Notes under the pieces: model-generated
What the model saw: only the letters and a program-made list of their open reading frames with translations
The model's database searches: none
Told to the model about the DNA's origin: nothing
From: an uncultured Granulosicoccaceae bacterium
GTDB taxonomy: Bacteria > Pseudomonadota > Gammaproteobacteria > Granulosicoccales > Granulosicoccaceae
Reading direction: 5' to 3'
Assembly: GCA_937951695.1 (NCBI GenBank)
Contig: CALFBL010000072.1
Coordinates: forward strand, 1 to 6,743
DNA: 6,743 nt
Shown: positions 1 through 5,271 of the stretch, in pieces
Position numbering within the stretch: position 1 is the stretch's first letter
Layout: each line of letters opens with the position of its first letter
Translations under genes and position numbers: made by a program

Positions 1-2479
1 AGGCATTGCCGAGGCTCATGCTTCCAGAGGGCAAGTGTTCAACGGCGTCGTCGGTCCCGTCGGCAGAGTTTAGAACCAGCGAACTGTTGGAACAGTAACC
101 CCCGGTCGAGACCGTGTTCGGCTCATACTGGATTTTTAAATACGGGGCTTTACTTGGGTTGTTATCAAAGGATTGGGCGAATCGCGCACCCGTACCGCTG
201 ACAAACAGCGAAAGCGGATTGCCGCCGCACCAGTCGGTTTGTCCGGTAATTTCGTTGATGATACTGGTGATATCAGCACTAGCGTACTCATTTCCGGCCG
301 CCACCCATGGCTCGAGCGTCCAGGTCTCTCGCGATGTGGTACGCTGGCGCGCACCAATGTTGTTGTTTACTGCGGCAAACGGTTCAGAGTTTGCGATCAA
401 TTCTCCACTGAGGTCAAAGGTGGCTTCTTCACCGTTCGCACTGGCGGCGTGCATGACAAGCTCAGCACTGCTGATGGTAGCGCCCGGTGGAACGTGCACA
501 TTGCGGAATCGTACTGCTGTGGTATGTGGCTGACCGTTATCTTCAGTGGTTTTCTCGTCCAGTGTCCAGCGAACGTCCAGTACCGGTTTGAAACTTGACG
601 TACTGGTTAGAATCTGTCGAATGTTGTTCGGTGCGTTGTTATAGTCTCCCGAAGCGGACAACACCAAGGATAGGGTATTACCCGACTGCCAATCCTCGAG
701 TGCGATAATATCGTCAATCACTGTAGCCAGATTTGGCGAAACAATATCGACACCGGAACCATCGACGACATCAGTCCAGGTTACAAAGTCGGTAGTCTGA
801 TCCCTCGTAGCTAACGGTGTTGGGTTGTTTGCAAGCGGATTGGCAGTGAGCTCGGCGTTGATGTTTATTGATACATCATCCAACTCGGCCGCGCCTAACC
901 CGGGTTCGTCTAAGCCGTCCACTGTCACCTCCCCAGTGTCATCAGGATCGCTAGTTTCAACGCTGGAAGCGACAGGCGGGGCAGGGATATCTGGGTTCGA
1001 GTCCGGGCTCAATGGTACCCATTCCTCGTTGGCATCCGGGGGTATTGAACCATCGTTTAAGCTCAGCGTCAGGTTCGCCGAACTGATTACAGCTCCCGGT
1101 GGGATGCCTAAATTATGAAACCGCAGAGCCAGAGTACGCGGCTCCAGACCATTGCCTGCATAAAACAGTTCAGCCATCTCGTTCTGTGTATTGCGGATCA
1201 CAAGACCGGTGTTTTCACTAGTAATTTCATCGATGTGCGATGTTGCTGTGGACTGGGTAATCTGAACGGCGTTCTCTGTCGACTCTTCATAAGTTATCGT
1301 TAAACTGGGTTTGAGCGAGTTAGTCGATCCTGTGCCGTACAACTCTCGAATATCGGTGTCGCTACCAACATAGCTATCGGCTGGCGATATCAAGAAGCTC
1401 ATGGTGTTATTTCTTTCCCAAGACGGCAGGTTTACCAGCTCATTCACGATGGGTGACAAATCTGGGGTAAAGATAACGTTTCCTGTCTCTGCCGGGTTGT
1501 CGATTGTGCCGGGAATTTCGTTCCAGACAACAACCTCATTGGTTCGCGCAGTCAGATCGTTTCGTTCAATCAGCGTTGTTTCTGTTTCATCGTTTGGTGC
1601 GCTGCCGGTGGCGGGGAAAGCTGTGGGCTCAGCGGTTTGTTCAGCGGTGATGTATGCGGATACCTCGCCAGATTGGCGGGCCGTGTCAGTGGTGACAAAT
1701 TTGATGCGTGCGTCGACAATCGTGACACCTGGCGGAATATTCAGGTTAGAGAACTGAAACCCAAAAAGTGGTTCTCGATTCTCTTCGGTGGCATAAAACA
1801 GCCGATTCTCTCGGTTGTTAGCGCTCCAGTGGTAACTGTCTTCGATGATGTTCACCGATTCTTGTACCGAATCATCAGCGAACGCGCTGCGACTGATCGT
1901 GGCGACAGGGTCGACACGAGTGGTCGTTCGGCTATCGACGTTTGCGCGATTGGCTAAATACTGTTCTTCTGAGACTCGTCCCATCGTTAATGCGTCGTCG
2001 TGCAGAAATACTTCAAGGGTTTCATCGTTTTGTACCGCGTCATCGCTCCCGTCGCCGGGCCGAACGACAATCAGCTCGTCTTCGCAAACCCCATCAGGGC
2101 ACAATTGGGTAGAGTCTGCATCCAAATCCCCGATGGGGTAGCGAACCGCTGCGCCTCCTGATCGACCTTGAAACGTCATCACACCGACATTAAAGTTTGA
2201 CGATTGTTCAACCAGCAGTCGCATCGCACTTTTCATTCGGTCCAGTCGTGATGTGGACGTGCCATCACGTTCTCCCATCGACCCAGATACATCAAGCACA
2301 AACAGAACATTCGGATTGGTATCAAAGGCATCGTGGCTTTGACCGAAGAATATTTCAGTATCGTCCGCGTAAATTGGCAAAGCGACTACGAATGCTACCA
2401 ATGCACTAATTAAAAAGATTTTGAATTTGGGAAATAACGCGATTTTTAACCGAAAAAATTTATCCATCTTGTTCAACAT
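1..2479 (-). CDS. pilY1: PilY1-like type IV pilus tip/adhesin protein with interrupted vWA domain (3' end outside window)
   Basis: The frame is open for 826 codons from the ATG at 2479 to base 2 and runs off the left edge. Residues 1-38 form a signal peptide: basic start, hydrophobic stretch about 21-36, likely cleavage after Ile-Tyr-Ala38. Residues 55-116 are the first part of a vWA domain: strand NVLFVLDVSGSM with MIDAS residues D63, S65 and S67, helix RLDRMKSAMRLLVEQ, then strands NVGVMTF and AAVRYPI. The domain then breaks off; C127 and C132 precede a long array of three divergent beta-rich modules (about 201-786). The second vWA half and the PilY1 C-terminal propeller are not in view, so the name rests on the signal peptide, vWA motif and position after pilX. 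The ATG at 2479 overlaps pilX by 7 bases; an in-frame ATG at 2467 is equally possible, and neither has a strong ribosome binding site. Expected role: secreted pilus-tip adhesin or mechanosensor. Confidence 0.82.
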   Translation of the reverse strand, partial: MLNKMDKFFRLKIALFPKFKIFLISALVAFVVALPIYADDTEIFFGQSHDAFDTNPNVLFVLDVSGSMGERDGTSTSRLDRMKSAMRLLVEQSSNFNVGVMTFQGRSGGAAVRYPIGDLDADSTQLCPDGVCEDELIVVRPGDGSDDAVQNDETLEVFLHDDALTMGRVSEEQYLANRANVDSRTTTRVDPVATISRSAFADDSVQESVNIIEDSYHWSANNRENRLFYATEENREPLFGFQFSNLNIPPGVTIVDARIKFVTTDTARQSGEVSAYITAEQTAEPTAFPATGSAPNDETETTLIERNDLTARTNEVVVWNEIPGTIDNPAETGNVIFTPDLSPIVNELVNLPSWERNNTMSFLISPADSYVGSDTDIRELYGTGSTNSLKPSLTITYEESTENAVQITQSTATSHIDEITSENTGLVIRNTQNEMAELFYAGNGLEPRTLALRFHNLGIPPGAVISSANLTLSLNDGSIPPDANEEWVPLSPDSNPDIPAPPVASSVETSDPDDTGEVTVDGLDEPGLGAAELDDVSININAELTANPLANNPTPLATRDQTTDFVTWTDVVDGSGVDIVSPNLATVIDDIIALEDWQSGNTLSLVLSASGDYNNAPNNIRQILTSTSSFKPVLDVRWTLDEKTTEDNGQPHTTAVRFRNVHVPPGATISSAELVMHAASANGEEATFDLSGELIANSEPFAAVNNNIGARQRTTSRETWTLEPWVAAGNEYASADITSIINEITGQTDWCGGNPLSLFVSGTGARFAQSFDNNPSKAPYLKIQYEPNTVSTGGYCSNSSLVLNSADGTDDAVEHLPSGSMSLGNA
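122..565 (-). repeat. PilY1 repeat module 3 (protein-level)
   Basis: Residues about 639-786, the most compact copy. The core TAVRFRNVHVPPGATISSAE (654-673) is followed by Trp720 (RETWTLEPW), Trp750 (QTDWCGGNPLSLFVSGTG) and the closing strand APYLKIQYE (778-786). It lacks an obvious acidic leader and carries Cys751 directly after the second conserved Trp. Downstream, residues 796-814 (Cys796, then ADGTDDAVE at 806-814) resemble the segment preceding module 1, suggesting that the array continues beyond the window. Confidence 0.65.
566..1288 (-). repeat. PilY1 repeat module 2 with acidic/proline-rich insert (protein-level)
   Basis: Residues about 398-638. A degenerate leader ESTENAVQ (399-406) and ELFYA are followed by the core LALRFHNLGIPPGAVISSAN (450-469). 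Trp568 (FVTWTDV) and Trp597 (LEDWQSGNTLSLVLS) are spaced 29 residues apart, and the closing strand is KPVLDVRW (631-638). Between the core strand and the first Trp there is an insert at about 476-535 rich in Asp, Pro, Ser and Glu, absent from module 3. It is probably a flexible loop. Confidence 0.65.
1289..1879 (-). repeat. PilY1 repeat module 1 (protein-level)
   Basis: Residues about 201-397 of the PilY1-like protein. A leader-like DDSVQES (203-209) and LFYA (227-230) precede the core FGFQFSNLNIPPGVTIVDAR (239-258). Trp319 (VVVWNEIPG) and Trp354 (LPSWERNNTMSFLIS) follow, and the module ends with KPSLTITY (390-397). The same landmarks recur in modules 2 and 3, which is why this is called a repeat. 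Identity between copies is low, so it is visible only in the protein. An additional leader-like segment, GDGSDDAVQ (142-150), lies further upstream. The fold is inferred to be an all-beta sandwich. Confidence 0.65.
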
Positions 2480-2937
2480 CCATTGCTGCCGGTTGACGGT
2501 CCGACAGTGCTGCGCCCTTTGACGATTCTGGTGTCGGTGTTCATGTCATCGATGGCCGATTCACCGGTGATGTAGAAACGATGGGTGGCAAATTTATCGC
2601 TGATTTCAAACCCTGGTGTAATTGCCCGGCCACCGTAAGCTACCGAGACCTGGGTCGATTGATTATCGGTTCTATCCAGTGTGCTCATACCGGTTATGTT
2701 TGGTGCGCTTTGGCACACCACGTCAGAGAGCACATTGGCTACCGATAAAATCGCGTCAGTGGATGATTCAGCCGATTGAAATGTGGTTTCCTTTGCCAAG
2801 GTGTTCGTCGATAGTTGTGTTTCAACGCTCGACGATTGCATGGCAGATATTCCCAGCACCGTGATCATAAATAATATAACCATAGCAACCAGAAGAGCTG
2901 CGCCTCGTTCATTGGTTGGCTTTGTGGACGTGATCAT
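2473..2937 (-). CDS. pilX: PilX-type minor pilin
   Basis: A 154-residue protein of the PilX N-terminal family. The leader MITSTKPTNERG ends in Gly12, the expected prepilin peptidase site, followed by a hydrophobic helix (about 13-33) and the PilX-like sequence ISAMQSSSVETQLSTN (30-45). The residue at mature position 5 is Val17, not the Glu found in the other pilins here; lack of Glu5 is a known feature of PilX/GspK-type pilins that sit at the pilus tip. The globular part has two cysteines, C75 and the very last residue C154, which could form a disulfide. The ATG at 2937 shares its A with the pilW stop (TAATG), with AGGA 7 bases upstream inside pilW. Length is typical of small PilX proteins. 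Assignment combines the N-terminal family match and position between pilW and pilY1. Confidence 0.86.
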   Translation of the reverse strand: MITSTKPTNERGAALLVAMVILFMITVLGISAMQSSSVETQLSTNTLAKETTFQSAESSTDAILSVANVLSDVVCQSAPNITGMSTLDRTDNQSTQVSVAYGGRAITPGFEISDKFATHRFYITGESAIDDMNTDTRIVKGRSTVGPSTGSNGC

Positions 2938-4043
2938 TACTGATTCCTGATCGCAACGGAACTGTTAAACGTTAGCCGCATCTTGTAATCCTGTGAGTGA
3001 GCTGTTCCATCCCTAACCGAAGCCGTTGATGCAGGAATCGTAAAACCTGCGATTTGGTAGCTGCGAGAGTCTTCTTCCGAAGCCACATCGTCGTAGGATT
3101 GCATGAGAAAACCGAGTTCCACTAAACGCACTCGGGTAGTCGCCAATAGTGGGTCCCCGGGTTCCAGATACGTAACGGGGCCGGGTTGGGCTGGGTCCTC
3201 AGCACCGAGGCGAATGCGCAGATTTTCAACCCCTGTCGCCATTTCAATCGGGGCGGAAGTGTAGGGCAGCGTTTGTCTATACAGAGCTCTTTGCGGCTCG
3301 TTCTGGTTGTTCGTTCTACCGGTCAGGCCGATGTAGTAAATGTTGGCTTCGAAGCGCATTATCCTGGGACGATTACGTGAATCACCTTGGCCGTAGGGAG
3401 CCGAGAGACGATTATCGCCACCGTTATCAGACGCGGCGTGTTGCAAGACCATGCCACTGTTACTGGAGACATAAAAAATATCCGCGCTATTGCAATCGGA
3501 TATCAGCGCAAGATCTCCAGCCACGATATCCATCTCGGTTCCCACCACAGCGACCGGCGACGAGGTTGATGTCATTGGCTGAATTTCATAACTGGTAGAG
3601 TTGGCGAATTGAATCGATAAGGCGTGAGTGCCCGGTACAGGTTCACCCACACCCACGGGGATATTAAAGCTGGTGTGCGGGCTAGGGTTCCAGTTATCGG
3701 CTGCAGTGACTTCGAATGCAGTCAGTGAATCGGCTAAATAGTTTGTGGTCGGGGCAGAATCTGCTCGTACATTGGCGGGCGCATCGTTTATGTTCACGCA
3801 ACCCTGGAAGCCTGCCATACGCACATCTCGCACCATCGAATCCAAGGCAAATCGACCGCTCTCCTGCATTTCTGTCAAGGTAGCGTTCAGCTTGCTGCTG
3901 CGGCTGAAACCCATAAACGCTGAAATCAAGCCGGTGAGGAGAATCAGTCCCAGCACAAGGGATATCATCAGTTCAACCAGAGTAAAGCCGGATTGATGGG
4001 TTCGTAGTGGCATTCGGCTGAAAGTGCGGCTGCGACTAAACAT
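2937..4043 (-). CDS. pilW: PilW-type minor pilin
   Basis: A 368-residue class III prepilin. The basic leader ends at Gly19, then FTLVELMISLVLGLILL begins the transmembrane helix with Glu24 as mature Glu5. Residues 61-82 carry the PilW signature ESGRFALDSMVRDVRMAGFQ followed by Gly-Cys. The rest is a large beta-rich pilin domain; C82 and C185 (in the LISDCNS stretch) are candidates for a disulfide. PilW belongs to the priming complex of minor pilins that starts pilus assembly and bridges to PilX and PilY1. The ATG at 4043 overlaps the pilV stop by one base (TAATG), and AGGTG lies 8 bases upstream, so translation is probably coupled. A second ATG at codon 11 would leave a leader of only 9 residues and is less likely. 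Confidence is high because signature, length and position agree. Confidence 0.9.
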   Translation of the reverse strand: MFSRSRTFSRMPLRTHQSGFTLVELMISLVLGLILLTGLISAFMGFSRSSKLNATLTEMQESGRFALDSMVRDVRMAGFQGCVNINDAPANVRADSAPTTNYLADSLTAFEVTAADNWNPSPHTSFNIPVGVGEPVPGTHALSIQFANSTSYEIQPMTSTSSPVAVVGTEMDIVAGDLALISDCNSADIFYVSSNSGMVLQHAASDNGGDNRLSAPYGQGDSRNRPRIMRFEANIYYIGLTGRTNNQNEPQRALYRQTLPYTSAPIEMATGVENLRIRLGAEDPAQPGPVTYLEPGDPLLATTRVRLVELGFLMQSYDDVASEEDSRSYQIAGFTIPASTASVRDGTAHSQDYKMRLTFNSSVAIRNQ

Positions 4044-4555
4044 TATGGGAACACCTGAACGCTTAGCGATCGAGCCGCACCAGTACCGCCCATTGATTCA
4101 CTCCACTCAACCGAAACGGTATAGACATCGTCATCAGCGTCGTAACTAATGGTGCCCTTGGCATCCACTTCGTTGCTGCTTGGTAGTGTCGGGATGAATC
4201 CGACGGCTGCGGTTGAGGGATGCAAGTGCCGGCTCCACATCGCAAGGTCTGCGGAGGCGATCTGCGCAGGCGAGCACTCAGTGCCCGATTCGACACAACC
4301 GGGCAAGCTGGTCAGAGTGGAGGTCTCGATGTTCTGATAATGGCCGTCGATCACGCCGAGCGTGTTGGCGCGCATACGATCGGTCATCTCCCGAACCATG
4401 AAATTGGCTTGGGAGACAAAGTAGGCGTTCTGACTGGCCCGCATGCCTTCGATTTGCATGCGCGCAGCCGCGAGGAAACCGACTGACACGATCATCACAG
4501 CGATCAACACTTCCAGCAAGCTGAAACCGCGTTGTGAGTGGCGGCTTACGAGCAC
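4043..4555 (-). CDS. pilV: PilV-type minor pilin
   Basis: A 170-residue class III prepilin with the short leader MLVSRHSQRG, cleavage after Gly10 and the helix FSLLEVLIAVMIVSVGFLAA, where Glu15 is mature Glu5. The PilV-type features are the TDRMRAN motif (58-64), the cysteine pair C87/C94 (PGCVESGTECSPAQIA) and DLAMW just after. It is expected to be an inner membrane-inserted minor pilin incorporated near the pilus tip with FimT/FimU, PilW and PilX. The start is a GTG at 4555, chosen because it gives a canonical leader, has GAGG 7 bases upstream (4563-4566), and no in-frame ATG gives a sensible prepilin. It overlaps the end of the upstream gene by 10 bases, so translational coupling is likely. 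Other frames over this region contain open stretches, but they have no pilin features and are shadows. Confidence 0.89.
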   Translation of the reverse strand: MLVSRHSQRGFSLLEVLIAVMIVSVGFLAAARMQIEGMRASQNAYFVSQANFMVREMTDRMRANTLGVIDGHYQNIETSTLTSLPGCVESGTECSPAQIASADLAMWSRHLHPSTAAVGFIPTLPSSNEVDAKGTISYDADDDVYTVSVEWSESMGGTGAARSLSVQVFP

Positions 4556-5157
4556 GTTGCAACCTCGCCAAATGAGTCGATCAGTTGATCCGCGCCGTCT
4601 CGACGTCCACGACGAACATCGCCCGCTAATGAAACGATGGCCATCCGTGCGGTAGACATGCCGCGTCCATCACAGAACAAGTAATACCCAGCGCCGCGCC
4701 AGTTGCTTGAGCCGCGAGGTCCAAAACGAATATACGGGCGCTCCACTGGCGTCGCGGCGCTGGTGCTGAGCCGGGCTTTATTAATGAGCCTAAACCGGTC
4801 GTTGTTCAAAATGACGCGTCTCAGTACATTTTCGGCGGGATCAATAAAGCCTCGTGTGGGTCCGTTGTCGTTAAATACTAACCATCCTTGGCTCCAGTCA
4901 TCGCCACAGGCATTCTCCGATGCCAAGGCACAGACAGAAACCTGAGCGCTTTGCTTGATAGCCTCTGAGCGAGCATAGGTTAGACTTGCCGTGAGTGCGT
5001 TGTAATCGCTGGTCATCCGGCTGTTCTGGATGGCACTTTGAAAACTGGGCGCAGCCATTCCAGCCAGTATCCCCACGAGGACAACGGCGATGAGTAATTC
5101 AAGAAATGAGAAGCCCTTTTCAGCTCTAAACATCTGTGGCACTTGCCGCTCTTGCAT
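4546..5157 (-). CDS. fimT: GspH/FimT-family minor pilin (FimT/FimU)
   Basis: A 203-residue prepilin, first gene of the operon. Leader to Gly15, then FSFLELLIAVVLVGILAGMA with Glu20 as mature Glu5. GspH/FimT-domain hallmarks follow: YARSEAIKQS (61-70), VSVCALASENACGDDW (73-88), GWLVFND (91-97), YIRFGPRG (142-149), LFCDGRG (160-166) and AIVSLAGDVR (173-182). Cysteines are C76, C84, C162 and C202, allowing two disulfides. By gene order it corresponds to Pseudomonas FimU; by domain it could also be labelled FimT, and the two cannot be separated here. A basic stretch, RRGRR (182-186), lies in the tail. The ATG at 5157 has AAGGG 8 bases upstream (5166-5170); an ATG at codon 9 would leave a leader of about 7 residues and has no better ribosome site. 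Expected role: a core minor pilin connecting the tip complex to the major pilin. Confidence 0.88.
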   Translation of the reverse strand: MQERQVPQMFRAEKGFSFLELLIAVVLVGILAGMAAPSFQSAIQNSRMTSDYNALTASLTYARSEAIKQSAQVSVCALASENACGDDWSQGWLVFNDNGPTRGFIDPAENVLRRVILNNDRFRLINKARLSTSAATPVERPYIRFGPRGSSNWRGAGYYLFCDGRGMSTARMAIVSLAGDVRRGRRDGADQLIDSFGEVATCS

Positions 5158-5201
5158 TGAAAAAACCCTTTTTCCAAGGACGTTATCGGCAGGTTCACCC
5201 G

Positions 5202-5207
5202 ATTACT
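5202..5207 (-). promoter_or_regulatory. Possible -10 element of the pilin operon promoter
   Basis: Read on the minus strand this is AGTAAT, four of six matches to TATAAT. The hexamer 17 bases upstream (ACAATC) is a poor -35. A start about 7 bases downstream, near 5195, would place the centre of the CRP-like palindrome at about -61.5, the usual class I activator position. The site was picked by eye with spacing in mind, so it is only a suggestion. Confidence 0.22.
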
Positions 5208-5229
5208 TCGCTGTCTATCTGTGTGATTG

Positions 5230-5235
5230 TTGACA
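5230..5235 (+). promoter_or_regulatory. Possible -35 element for the hydantoinase gene
   Basis: TTGACA matches the sigma-70 -35 consensus exactly. No good -10 hexamer lies 16-18 bases downstream; that interval falls inside the CRP-like palindrome (AGTAGC at 5253-5258 for a 17-base spacer). If used, transcription would start roughly 7-13 bases before the start codon and the palindrome would overlap the -10 region. The match may be coincidental. Confidence 0.3.
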
Positions 5236-5248
5236 GTTTAGAAAAAAA

Positions 5249-5264
5249 TGTGAGTAGCCTCACA
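5249..5264. promoter_or_regulatory. Probable CRP/Vfr-type binding site
   Basis: TGTGAGTAGCCTCACA is a perfect 6-base inverted repeat around a 4-base centre, and it fits the CRP-family core TGTGA-N6-TCACA exactly. It is preceded by A-rich DNA, as in many CRP sites. The centre is 99.5 bases upstream of the fimT start codon and only about 15 bases upstream of the hydantoinase ATG. This position suits repression of the hydantoinase gene and/or activation of the pilin operon. Another dimeric regulator with a similar palindrome could also use it. Confidence 0.6.
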
Positions 5265-5266
5265 AT

Positions 5267-5271
5267 AGGAG
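5267..5271 (+). promoter_or_regulatory. Ribosome binding site deciding the hydantoinase start
   Basis: AGGAG abuts the ATG at 5272 with no spacer, which is too close for normal initiation. It lies 6 bases before the in-frame TTG at 5278, an ideal spacing. It therefore favours a TTG start two codons downstream of the first ATG. Confidence 0.5.

Larger units (their letters stand above)
5158..5271. other. Divergent intergenic control region
   Basis: This short region separates the start of the minus-strand pilin operon from the start of the plus-strand hydantoinase gene, so it should contain both promoters. Seen in it: an A/T-rich stretch with the fimT ribosome binding site at the left, a TTGACA hexamer, a run of seven A (5242-5248), a perfect TGTGA-N6-TCACA palindrome and an AGGAG ribosome binding site at the right. 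No terminator-like hairpin is seen, as expected between divergent genes. Confidence 0.8.

Noticed and set aside
114..2409. Several plus-strand open frames of 60-141 codons opposite the PilY1-like gene
   Set aside because: They overlap each other and the continuous 826-codon minus-strand frame, have no recognisable domains and show compositions expected of antisense shadows.
4063..4571. Minus-strand frames of 77 and 97 codons and plus-strand frames of 62-88 codons within pilV
   Set aside because: They are frame-shifted or antisense copies of the pilV coding region, which itself has full prepilin features and a ribosome binding site.
5159..5175. A-run, CCC and T-run inverted repeat as a possible terminator
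   Set aside because: The stem is only A/T pairs with a three-base loop, and it sits at the 5' end of fimT where the AAGGG ribosome site explains it.
5013..5198. Minus-strand frame of 61 codons overlapping the start of fimT
   Set aside because: It is in another frame from the well-supported FimT prepilin and shows no leader peptide of its own. Its ATG at 5198 has no good ribosome site.
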